From Cycloclasticus sp. (GTDB lineage: Bacteria > Pseudomonadota > Gammaproteobacteria > Methylococcales > Cycloclasticaceae): a DNA stretch of 9,013 nucleotides. Shown piece after piece: positions 1 through 6,228 of this stretch; position 1 is the first letter of the stretch, and the number at the start of each line of letters is the position of its first letter. The notes beneath the pieces were generated by a model. It saw only the letters and a list, made by a program, of their open reading frames with translations, made no database searches and was not told the origin of the DNA. The stretch covers positions 1 to 9,013 of the forward strand of contig JAESRY010000178.1 of NCBI GenBank assembly GCA_016764415.1, given 5' to 3'. Position numbers and translations under genes: made by a program.

Positions 1-252
1 GGCTTGGTTTAAAGTTAACAAGCCGTAATAGAGCGTTTGCAAGAGGAGATGCTTTAGGCTTTCATGCTAAATGTCGAACAAATTAATATGAAGGGGGCTA
101 TCCCGCTAGAAGCTTGAAATGGAATAGTGATATATCGAAAATTTATTTATGAAGTTATGGAGAGAATGGGTGGGTGACAAAAAAATTACTGGATAAATTT
201 ACTGAGTTGCAATATAAATGAATCATATTGTGTAAATTAGATAAAGATTTTT

Positions 253-855
253 ATGAAAGCGTCAAGAGTATTAAAGAAGAAAAACAAAATATTTGAAGTC
301 GCTTTAAAGCTGTTTTCAACATACGGGTTTAAAGCAGTTACTATGAGGCAAATAGCGACTAAGTCATCTGTAAGTATTGGGTCGTTGTACATTCACTATA
401 AATCGAAGTCCGAGTTGTATGACAGAGTTCTTGATAATGCCTATCTTGGTCATTCCAAGGCATGGCGCTTGAACTTTGATCCTGATGAAGCATTAGAGAG
501 TAAAATTTATCGATTTATTAGTAATTTTTGCCATTTCATGAATGATAATACTGGAGTGGCTAAACTCCTCAAACGTGAGCAAATGGATGCTGACCCTAAT
601 CGAATTAAAAAACTCGCCGAATTGGTATTATCTGAAGAATATAATAATTTAAAAGGTCTAGTAAAAGAGGCTAACCCTCAATGTGATGCGGATGTAACGA
701 CCGTTTTAATCTTTGGCATGGCACTAAATTATTATGAAACAATGGAATTTAGAAAATTCTTTCCGGATTACGATGATTCAAATAATAATCCAGATTTTAT
801 TGCAAAACAAATATATAAGATGACAATAGCTGGCCTTAATGAGGGATTAGAATAG
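253..855 (+). CDS. TetR/AcrR-family transcriptional regulator
   Basis: A 200-residue protein with the length and layout of TetR-family repressors. The N-terminal DNA-binding domain is clear: helix 1 around residues 10-23 (FEVALKLFSTYGF), then the helix-turn-helix at about 30-50 (TMRQIA, VSIGSLYIHYKSK), with the family's hallmark G-x-LY-x-HY-x-SK-x-EL. Residues 60-200 form the helical ligand-binding and dimerisation part, whose sequence does not reveal the ligand. The ATG at 253 has only a weak purine stretch upstream (AGATAAAG), suggesting low expression, as is usual for regulators. It lies upstream of and in the same direction as the catabolic genes. Two near-identical palindromes before the catabolic promoters (1173-1195 and 2277-2299) are plausible binding sites, and no copy is visible before this gene itself. 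The family call is secure; the role as the pathway's effector-released repressor is inference. Confidence 0.93.
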   Translation: MKASRVLKKKNKIFEVALKLFSTYGFKAVTMRQIATKSSVSIGSLYIHYKSKSELYDRVLDNAYLGHSKAWRLNFDPDEALESKIYRFISNFCHFMNDNTGVAKLLKREQMDADPNRIKKLAELVLSEEYNNLKGLVKEANPQCDADVTTVLIFGMALNYYETMEFRKFFPDYDDSNNNPDFIAKQIYKMTIAGLNEGLE

Positions 856-918
856 TAGGCGTCGTCTAGTTTATTGAATGCGATAATCAGTTTTCTTTAC
901 AAGGTTCCGCATCTGTTT

Positions 919-938
919 TAACATTTTTTGTAATGTTA
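919..938 (+). terminator. Weak AT-rich hairpin downstream of the regulator gene
   Basis: TAACATT (919-925) and AATGTTA (932-938) can pair as a 7-bp stem with a 6-base loop. It lies about 65 bases after the regulator's stop codon. The stem has only one G-C pair and no proper U-run follows, so it is at best a poor intrinsic terminator and may be chance in AT-rich DNA. Confidence 0.2.
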
Positions 939-1090
939 TTAAGGCAATCCTCTTTTGTCAAGTAGCCGGCTTGGCTCAGTGCCGATTGGATAATTCATAA
1001 TGGTGTTTTTCTTTGGCCCATAATAGTCGGCCTCTAATGTCTATTTCTCAGTTTTTGGTCTTTTAAAAAGACATAGATTGCTCTTATGTG

Positions 1091-1110
1091 CTCCTAATAT
1101 ATATTAGGAG
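1091..1110. repeat. 20-base perfect palindrome
   Basis: The 10-base arm CTCCTAATAT is followed directly by its reverse complement ATATTAGGAG with no spacer. It lies 63 bases before the conserved operator element. It could be a dimeric regulator's binding site or a hairpin at the end of a transcript. No T-run follows, which argues against a standard terminator. I see no second copy in the window. Confidence 0.5.
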
Positions 1111-1172
1111 TGCCCCTTCTAATAAATAAGTCTTCTTGCCTTGAAAATAGGCAAACTTTGTATGTTGGATTG

Positions 1173-1195
1173 ATATTTTATGAACAAATGTTCAT
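1173..1195. promoter_or_regulatory. Candidate TetR operator, site 1
   Basis: ATATTTT is followed by the palindrome ATGAACA-AA-TGTTCAT (perfect 7-base arms at 1180-1186 and 1189-1195). The same 23 bases recur at 2277-2299 with only the two central bases differing. The length and dyad symmetry suit a TetR-family dimer, and the only regulator gene in the window is of that family. The site lies immediately upstream of the proposed -35 box of the extradiol gene. Binding by the neighbouring regulator is inferred, not shown. Confidence 0.65.
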
Positions 1196-1201
1196 TTTTT
1201 A

Positions 1202-1230
1202 TTGTAGTTAAAATATAACGGTGCTAAAGT
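1202..1230 (+). promoter_or_regulatory. Candidate promoter of the extradiol dioxygenase gene
   Basis: The -35 is TTGTAG (1202-1207) and the -10 is TAAAGT (1225-1230), with a 17-base spacer. The boxes are weak matches to the sigma70 consensus. They were chosen because their distances from the operator exactly equal those of the much better promoter at 2306-2334. An alternative pair, TTCATT (1191-1196) and TATAAC (1214-1219), also has 17-base spacing and would overlap the operator. Either start would give a leader of roughly 80-95 bases. Confidence 0.45.
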
Positions 1231-1249
1231 TAAAAACTACCACATAGAG

Positions 1250-1284
1250 CCTCAGTTAACCGTTAGTCATAAGCTAAGCTGAGG
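1250..1284 (+). other. Possible hairpin in the mRNA leader of the extradiol gene
   Basis: CCTCAG (1250-1255) pairs with CTGAGG (1279-1284), extendable by a T-G and a T-A pair to about 8 bp with a roughly 19-base loop. It lies 36 bases upstream of the start codon. It could stabilise the message or affect translation, but nothing ties it to a known riboswitch family. Confidence 0.25.
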
Positions 1285-1320
1285 GTAATAAAATAATTTA
1301 ACAAACATTTAAGGGGACAT

Positions 1321-2223
1321 ATGAATTCGAATAAATTAACACCATCTAATTTAGGCTATTTTGTCTTTAAATCAGATCACTTACCTGAGTGGGAAGTTTT
1401 TTTAAGAGACCTCGTTGGGATGCAAATAAGCGACAGGAGTACTGACGAACAACTTGTCTTTCGTATGGACCGCCAAGAGCAACGAGTTGTCATAGAAAAG
1501 GGTGACGGTGATGATTTGTCAGCAGTTGGTTGGGAGTTTGAAACTGATGAAGCGCTTGATGAGATGGTTGAGCATATAAAAGAACAGAATATTAACATTG
1601 TTGAAGCCGATCAGACGTTTTGTGATAGCAGAGCGGTTAAAAAGGCTTATATATGTACAGACCCAGATGGTGTTAATCATGAGTTATATTTTGCGGCATC
1701 AATTATTCCAATGAATAATTCTTTCAAATCATCTGTTATGAAAGAGGGTTTTTTGGCAGATAATATGGGTGCTGGTCATTATGTGGCAAATGCAAATGAT
1801 ATCGAATTAAGCCTCAACTTTTACAGAAAAGTATTATGCATGCGATTAAGTGACTTCATAAAGGGAGAGGTGGCTCCTGGAGGCCCAATTTTAGAGGCCA
1901 CTTTTATGCATACGAAAACTGGACGCCACCATTCAGTGGCCTGTGCAACGATCCCAATTCCCAAAAAGTTGCACCATTTCATGCTTCAATATGAAGATAT
2001 GAATGATGTGGGGCTTGCATACGAGCGTTTTAAAGAGTCTGGAGCCACATTTTTTATGGGTCTTGGGCATCATCCAAATGACCAAATGTTTTCTTTTTAT
2101 GTACAAACTCCAAGTGGCTTTGGCTTAGAGATCGGCTGGGGTGGAATAATAATTGAAGAAAATAAATGGGAAGTGAAAACCTATACACAATTGAGTGACT
2201 GGGGTCATGAGCAGCCAAAATAA
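1321..2223 (+). CDS. Type I extradiol ring-cleavage dioxygenase (2,3-dihydroxybiphenyl 1,2-dioxygenase family)
   Basis: A 300-residue, two-module vicinal-oxygen-chelate enzyme of the size of BphC and NahC. It would use Fe(II) and O2 to open a biphenyl-2,3-diol next to the hydroxyls (meta cleavage). The N-terminal module (about 1-135) is the non-catalytic half and the C-terminal module (about 145-300) carries the active site. The iron ligands are visible as H153 (GAGHYVA), H219 (HHFMLQ) and E270 (GFGLEIGWG). The BphC second-shell residues also match: H203/H204 (GRHHSVA), H250/H251 and Y260. Start ATG 1321 follows AAGGGG with good spacing. In context the likely substrate is 2'-aminobiphenyl-2,3-diol from carbazole, or 2,2',3-trihydroxybiphenyl from dibenzofuran; this is inferred from the CarAa-type gene downstream. 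The gene has its own promoter and operator and is separated from the next gene by 157 bases carrying a second promoter. Confidence 0.92.
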   Translation: MNSNKLTPSNLGYFVFKSDHLPEWEVFLRDLVGMQISDRSTDEQLVFRMDRQEQRVVIEKGDGDDLSAVGWEFETDEALDEMVEHIKEQNINIVEADQTFCDSRAVKKAYICTDPDGVNHELYFAASIIPMNNSFKSSVMKEGFLADNMGAGHYVANANDIELSLNFYRKVLCMRLSDFIKGEVAPGGPILEATFMHTKTGRHHSVACATIPIPKKLHHFMLQYEDMNDVGLAYERFKESGATFFMGLGHHPNDQMFSFYVQTPSGFGLEIGWGGIIIEENKWEVKTYTQLSDWGHEQPK

Positions 2224-2275
2224 CCGCTTAAGACGAGATAAATAAACTGTTTTTTTATTAGCAGGGATGCCTTTA

Positions 2276-2307
2276 AATATTTTATGAACATTTGTTCATA
2301 AAATATT
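2276..2307. promoter_or_regulatory. Candidate TetR operator, site 2 (32-base palindrome)
   Basis: Perfect 15-base arms at 2276-2290 and 2293-2307 flank a central TT. The core ATGAACA-TT-TGTTCAT, plus the ATATTTT to its left, repeats site 1. The right arm shares its last two bases with the TTGACA -35 box, so a bound dimer should block RNA polymerase. The repeat could also fold as an AT-only hairpin in RNA after the extradiol gene, but without a U-run it is not a convincing terminator. Confidence 0.7.
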
Positions 2308-2334
2308 GACACGAAAGTTAGGAACAGCTAATAT
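2306..2334 (+). promoter_or_regulatory. Strong sigma70-type promoter of the oxygenase operon
   Basis: A consensus -35 TTGACA (2306-2311), a 17-base spacer and a near-consensus -10 TAATAT (2329-2334) lie about 47 bases before the TTG start at 2381. Transcription should begin near 2341. The overlap of the -35 with the palindrome suggests repression relieved by an inducer. It probably drives the six genes from 2381 to 8054, since no comparable promoter is seen between them. Confidence 0.75.
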
Positions 2335-2366
2335 TAAGTGAAGAAATAAAATTATTTTGTAATTTA

Positions 2367-2374
2367 GGAAGGAG
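2367..2374 (+). promoter_or_regulatory. Ribosome binding site that fixes the TTG start at 2381
   Basis: GGAAGGAG is followed by six bases (AATATT) and then TTG. It is one of the best Shine-Dalgarno matches in the window and decides the non-ATG start of the first operon gene. Confidence 0.8.
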
Positions 2375-2380
2375 AATATT

Positions 2381-3631
2381 TTGCCGGTAAAAGATAGAAG
2401 CATTGATGAGCTGGATTGGAACGATCCAACCAAAATACCATTTCAAGTGTATACAGATGAGAGCATATACAAACTTGAGCAAGAACATATTTTTCGTGGA
2501 AAAACCTGGAGTTTTGTTGCGCTTGAATCTGAGTTAAAAGACGCATTTAGCTATAAATCCACTTTTGTTGGGGATGTTCCGGTGGTGACGACACGTGATG
2601 ATAAGGATGCATTTCATGTATGGGTTAACCGTTGTTCACATCGTGGGGCTGAAATATGTAGAGAGCGCCATGGTAAATCTGAAGATGGAACGTTTACTTG
2701 TGTATATCATCAATGGGCTTTTGATGCGGCTGGAGAATGTGTTGGCGTACCATTTCGTAGAGGTCATCAAGGAAAGGGTGGTTTTCCTAAAGACTTTAAA
2801 CCCAGTGATAGGCCCTTACAAAAATTAAGAGTTGAAACGTTGGGTGGGGTTATCTTTGCCAGCTTTGCTGAAGATGGACCAACACTTGAAGAGTACTTAG
2901 GGCCAGAAATGGTCAAAATGATGAAAAGAGTGTTATGTAAGCCGATTGAATATTTAGGTGTGACGCGCCAATACATAAATGCTAATTGGAAGTTATACAC
3001 GGAAAATACAAAAGATCCTTATCACGCAAGCTTATTGCATTTGTTTCACGCAACATTTGGTGTTTATCGCTCGACAATGGGCGGTGGGGCAGAAGTTGGT
3101 GGGCCGTTGGGTATGCATAGCTTATTGAGTGCTTTTACCATTGAAAATGAAGACAAGTCAGAATATGAAAAGGGTGATATACGAACTTATGATACGGGCG
3201 TTAAATTAGTAGATACGTCTGTTTTACGAGTGACGCCTGAGTTAGACCCGGTATTCACCAATCATATTCAATCGATTTTTCCTTCGATGGTATTGCAGCA
3301 AATTCATAACACATTAGCAGTTCGCCAGATTTTACCCAAGGGCGTTGATCAGTTTGAATTAATCTTCCACATTTTTGGGTATGAAGATGATACGCCAGAA
3401 ATGAGAGCGGAGAGAATTAGGCAAATGAATTTGATAGGTCCTGCAGGCTATATTTCTATGGAAGATGGTGAGGCTACAGAACTAGTACAAAATGCTATTA
3501 CAGCTGACCCAAATCATCACTCGCTTATGGCAATGGGGGAGGACGGAGACAAGGAAACATTACTGACTGAATCTGTGCTTCGTGCTTACTGGAAAGGCTA
3601 CCAAAAAATCATGGGTGTTACTAAATCGTAA
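2381..3631 (+). CDS. Rieske aromatic-ring oxygenase alpha subunit, anthranilate/salicylate type (AndAc/NagG-like)
   Basis: A 416-residue large subunit of a multicomponent ring-hydroxylating oxygenase. The [2Fe-2S] Rieske ligands are C85, H87, C107 and H110. The catalytic domain has the ANWKLYTENTKDPYH motif, giving bridging D212 and iron ligands H215 and H220. The third ligand is probably D362 in GPAGYISMEDGEATE. The overall sequence is close, as I recall it, to AndAc, the large subunit of the Burkholderia three-component anthranilate 1,2-dioxygenase, and less so to NagG of salicylate 5-hydroxylase. Its likely job is converting anthranilate to catechol, with salicylate as an alternative. The start is TTG: a strong GGAAGGAG lies six bases upstream and no in-frame Met occurs until about residue 177, after the Rieske domain. 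It is first in the operon, with its beta subunit two genes downstream (4506). Family certain; substrate inferred. Confidence 0.93.
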   Translation: MPVKDRSIDELDWNDPTKIPFQVYTDESIYKLEQEHIFRGKTWSFVALESELKDAFSYKSTFVGDVPVVTTRDDKDAFHVWVNRCSHRGAEICRERHGKSEDGTFTCVYHQWAFDAAGECVGVPFRRGHQGKGGFPKDFKPSDRPLQKLRVETLGGVIFASFAEDGPTLEEYLGPEMVKMMKRVLCKPIEYLGVTRQYINANWKLYTENTKDPYHASLLHLFHATFGVYRSTMGGGAEVGGPLGMHSLLSAFTIENEDKSEYEKGDIRTYDTGVKLVDTSVLRVTPELDPVFTNHIQSIFPSMVLQQIHNTLAVRQILPKGVDQFELIFHIFGYEDDTPEMRAERIRQMNLIGPAGYISMEDGEATELVQNAITADPNHHSLMAMGEDGDKETLLTESVLRAYWKGYQKIMGVTKS

Positions 3632-3664
3632 CCCTTAAGAATTAGATAAATAGAGGATAAAAGA

Positions 3665-4489
3665 ATGAACGAAGCGGATTTTGAAACGAAGTATATTGAT
3701 GTTAATGGTGTTAAAACTTGTTATATAGAGCAAGGTGAAGGGGAGCCCGTTATTTTGATTCATGGTGGTGGGGCAGGTGCTAATAGTTACGGTAATTGGT
3801 TTGCTAGCTTGCCTCTTTTTGGCAAGAAATTTAGAGCGATTGCCATCGATATGATTGGTTTTGGAAAATCTGAAAGCCCAGCGGTGATTGGCGCTGACTA
3901 CTCACAAAAAACCCGCTATGAGCATTTGGCTGGTTTTATTAAAGCGATGGGGTTTGAAAAAGCAACATTGGTCGGAAACTCAATGGGTGGCGCAACGGCG
4001 ATGGGTGTTGCCGTTGAGTACCCAGAGCTAGTTGATAAGTTAATTTTGATGGGAAGTGCCGGCCTCAATACAGAAATAACTGAAGCACTGATGCCAATTC
4101 TTAAATATGACTTTACCAAAGAAGGTATGGTGAAAATGGTTCAAACGCTGACCAATGATGATTTTGTTATTACCGATGAGATGATCAATTATCGTCATGC
4201 TAATTCCATAGATCCTAGTAATAAAGAAGCCTATGGCAATGTGATGGAGTGGATTAAATCCCAAGGTGGTTTATTTTACGCAGATGATTACATCGCGAAA
4301 GTGAGTCAAAAAACATTGGTTGTTAATGGGAAAAACGATCTAGTTGTTCCTTTAGGTCACGCCTTAAAATTCCTAGAATTAATTAACGACTCATGGGGTT
4401 ATATTGTGCCTCATTGTGGTCATTGGGCAATGATTGAGCATCCTGAAGATTTTGCTTCAGCTGTTAGCCAATTTATTGAGTCTCACTAA
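3665..4489 (+). CDS. Alpha/beta hydrolase, probable meta-cleavage product (C-C bond) hydrolase
   Basis: A 274-residue alpha/beta-hydrolase of the BphD/CarC/XylF type. The oxyanion motif HGGGAG starts at residue 33. The nucleophile elbow GNSMGG puts the catalytic Ser at 106, the acid is D225 (NGKNDLVVPL) and the catalytic His is H253 (CGHWAMIEHP). Such enzymes hydrolyse the yellow ring-opened product of extradiol cleavage. Here that would be 2-hydroxy-6-oxo-6-(2'-aminophenyl)hexa-2,4-dienoate, giving anthranilate and 2-hydroxypenta-2,4-dienoate. The ATG has AGAGGAT just upstream. The gene follows the alpha subunit after 33 bases and is separated by 16 bases from that oxygenase's beta subunit, so it is inserted within an oxygenase gene pair. 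The family and triad are clear; the exact substrate follows from the extradiol and CarAa-type genes nearby. Confidence 0.9.
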   Translation: MNEADFETKYIDVNGVKTCYIEQGEGEPVILIHGGGAGANSYGNWFASLPLFGKKFRAIAIDMIGFGKSESPAVIGADYSQKTRYEHLAGFIKAMGFEKATLVGNSMGGATAMGVAVEYPELVDKLILMGSAGLNTEITEALMPILKYDFTKEGMVKMVQTLTNDDFVITDEMINYRHANSIDPSNKEAYGNVMEWIKSQGGLFYADDYIAKVSQKTLVVNGKNDLVVPLGHALKFLELINDSWGYIVPHCGHWAMIEHPEDFASAVSQFIESH

Positions 4490-4505
4490 AAATTAAGGAA
4501 AATAG

Positions 4506-4991
4506 ATGCCTAATATATCCGTAACTCTGGAGCTAAAGAGCGAAGTAGAAAACTTACTCAACGCCTATGCTCAATGTATCGACGATGACAATCTTGAACA
4601 GTGGCCTGGCTTCTTTACCGATGACTGCCTGTATCAAGTCATTCCCAGAGAGAACCATGAAATGGGCTTACCAACAGCCGTGATGTGGTGTGATAGCCGC
4701 GGTATGTTAGAAGACCGTATTACGGCCTTGCGTCATGCGAATGTGTATCAAGTGCAATGGTACCGCCATCTTATTAGTAACCCTGTTATTAGCACAGACG
4801 ATGGCGACACGTTTAACGTTCAGTCTAACTACGCGGTCTTTAAAACCTGTAATGATGGTGAAAGCACGGTGTATAACGTTGGCCGTTATGTTGATGTAAT
4901 TGTTCGTGATAAGGGCGTTTTAAAGTTCAAAGAACGCACCGCTATTTACGATACTCACCGTATTACCACGCTGATGGTTATACCTATTTAA
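4506..4991 (+). CDS. Ring-hydroxylating oxygenase beta subunit, anthranilate/salicylate type (AndAd/NagH-like)
   Basis: A 161-residue small subunit with the SnoaL-like cone fold of Rieske oxygenase beta subunits. Recognisable family segments are YAQCIDDDNLEQWPGFFTDDC (22-42), DSRGMLEDRITALRHANVY around 63-81, YRHLISNP, and the C-terminal RTAIYDT. It has no catalytic metal site; beta subunits complete the alpha3beta3 oxygenase. The DSRGMLEDR and ALRHANVY wording matches AndAd/NagH rather than BenB, so its partner should be the alpha subunit at 2381-3631 despite the hydrolase gene in between. AAGGA lies about six bases before the ATG. Family call firm; pairing inferred from subfamily likeness and order. 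Confidence 0.9.
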   Translation: MPNISVTLELKSEVENLLNAYAQCIDDDNLEQWPGFFTDDCLYQVIPRENHEMGLPTAVMWCDSRGMLEDRITALRHANVYQVQWYRHLISNPVISTDDGDTFNVQSNYAVFKTCNDGESTVYNVGRYVDVIVRDKGVLKFKERTAIYDTHRITTLMVIPI

Positions 4992-5037
4992 AAATCTAAG
5001 GGTTATTTTAATCAACGTTTAAAACTCGAAGGAGAGC

Positions 5038-6210
5038 ATGATGGATCAAAAAGAAAGAGTATTAGTTAATGAAGAAGTAGTGGCTAAATCTAAACAATGG
5101 CCTAATTTTATTAGGGCTAAGTTAGGTTTTAGAAACCATTGGTATCCAGTGTTATTTTCTGATGAAGTCAAAGAAGGTGAGCCAGTAAAAACTACATTAT
5201 GTGGTGAAAACTTATTGGTAAATCGAGTTGATGGAAAAGTGTTTGCGATTAAAGATCGTTGTCTTCATAGAGGTGTTGAACTATCTAAAAAGTTAGAGTG
5301 TTATACAAAAGATACTATTACTTGTTGGTATCACGCATGGACTTACCAATGGAAAGACGGTTTGTTATGCGACATCATGACTGACCCTGGTAGTAAAATG
5401 ATTGGCAAGCACAGCTTGAAAACTTACCAAGTGCAAGAAGCAAAAGGTCTTCTCTTTATCTTTTTGGGGGATATTGAACCAACACCACTTATTGATGACG
5501 TGCCACCCGGATTTTTAGACGAAGGTCGAGCAATTAGAGGCATGCGACGTGAAGTTGCGTCTAATTGGAGAGTGGCTGCTGAAAATGGTTTTGACTCTAC
5601 CCATGTCTTTATCCATAAAGACAGTAAGCTAATCAAAGGAAACGAAACGGTTCTACCGCTTGGTTTTGCACCACCGGTTGATGGTGAAGAAGGGGCGCTA
5701 TGGGAAGTGGTGAATAATGAAAGTGGTCCAAAAGGTGTTTACGATAATATTGGCCAGCATGCAGTACCCGTTATGGAAGGTAAGATTCATGGCGAAACGG
5801 TTCTTCGTCCAGTTATTGGTGGAAACAAACGTATTGCGCAACAAATTTCAATTTGGATGCCAGGTGTTCTTAAAGTTGATCCGTTTCCTGATCCAACACT
5901 TATACAATTTGAATGGTATGTACCAAAAGATGAAAACACGCACTGGTATATTCAAACATTGGGTAGGGAAGTGGCAAATGCAGCGGAAGAAGAGCAGTTC
6001 GATAAAGAATTCCATGGGAAATGGAAAGACCTCGGTCTGCATGGCTTTAATGATGATGATATTTGGGCTAGAGAAGCGATGGAAAAGTTCTATAAAGATG
6101 ACTGGGGCTGGATTAAAGAACAGCTGTTTGAATCAGATGGAAATATCGTGGCTTGGCGAAAATTAGCCAGCGAAGTAAACCGTGGCATTCAAACACTAGA
6201 CAACTTGTAA
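5038..6210 (+). CDS. carAa: Carbazole 1,9a-dioxygenase terminal oxygenase (CarAa-like)
   Basis: A 390-residue single-component (alpha-only) Rieske oxygenase closely resembling CarAa as I recall it: KLGFRNHWYPV near 28, GENLLVNR at 56, RCLHRG at 74, TITCWYHAWTY at 93, LPLGFAP at 206, PGVLKVDPFP at 275, QFEWYVP at 290, DIWAREAM at 341 and AWRKLASE at 372. Rieske ligands are C75, H77, C96 and H99. The mononuclear iron uses H189 and H193 with bridging D186 (ENGFDSTHVFIH), plus one Asp of D339-D341. CarAa is a homotrimer, so no beta partner is expected. It dihydroxylates the angular 9a and adjacent carbons of carbazole; related heterocycles such as dibenzofuran are also attacked by the family. Two adjacent ATGs (5038, 5041) are possible starts: AAGGAG (5029-5034) is only three bases from the first and six from the second, so the second may be used. 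Ferredoxin and reductase genes are absent here. Confidence 0.93.
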   Translation: MMDQKERVLVNEEVVAKSKQWPNFIRAKLGFRNHWYPVLFSDEVKEGEPVKTTLCGENLLVNRVDGKVFAIKDRCLHRGVELSKKLECYTKDTITCWYHAWTYQWKDGLLCDIMTDPGSKMIGKHSLKTYQVQEAKGLLFIFLGDIEPTPLIDDVPPGFLDEGRAIRGMRREVASNWRVAAENGFDSTHVFIHKDSKLIKGNETVLPLGFAPPVDGEEGALWEVVNNESGPKGVYDNIGQHAVPVMEGKIHGETVLRPVIGGNKRIAQQISIWMPGVLKVDPFPDPTLIQFEWYVPKDENTHWYIQTLGREVANAAEEEQFDKEFHGKWKDLGLHGFNDDDIWAREAMEKFYKDDWGWIKEQLFESDGNIVAWRKLASEVNRGIQTLDNL

Positions 6211-6228
6211 CAGATAAGGGTACATTAA

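Larger units (their letters stand above)
856..1320. other. 465-base non-coding region between regulator and extradiol gene
   Basis: I find no credible gene here on either strand. The stretch holds a weak AT-rich hairpin just after the regulator (919-938), a GGCC-cataatagtc-GGCC inverted repeat near 1016-1033, a 20-base perfect palindrome (1091-1110), a TTGCCT/AGGCAA hairpin (1136-1154), the probable operator and promoter of the extradiol gene (1173-1230), and an mRNA leader hairpin (1250-1284). The gap separates the regulator from the catabolic genes, so the two are probably transcribed separately. Confidence 0.6.

Noticed and set aside
3..86. A 27-codon frame open from the left edge ending in TAA at 84-86, possibly the tail of an upstream gene.
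   Set aside because: Too short and without a recognisable motif; the rest of 1-252 has stops in all frames and no clear promoter, so no gene end can be claimed.
1377..1598. A serine-rich minus-strand frame opposite the extradiol gene.
   Set aside because: Antisense shadow of a gene with complete active-site residues; no start signals of its own.
2276..2307. The 32-base palindrome considered as the intrinsic terminator of the extradiol gene.
   Set aside because: Almost all A-T pairs and no U-run; its core repeats before another promoter and its end overlaps a consensus -35, which fits an operator better.
5717..6166. A 149-codon open frame on the + strand inside the CarAa-type gene.
   Set aside because: It lies in another frame of a gene with full family motifs, has no ribosome binding site and its translation shows no recognisable domain.
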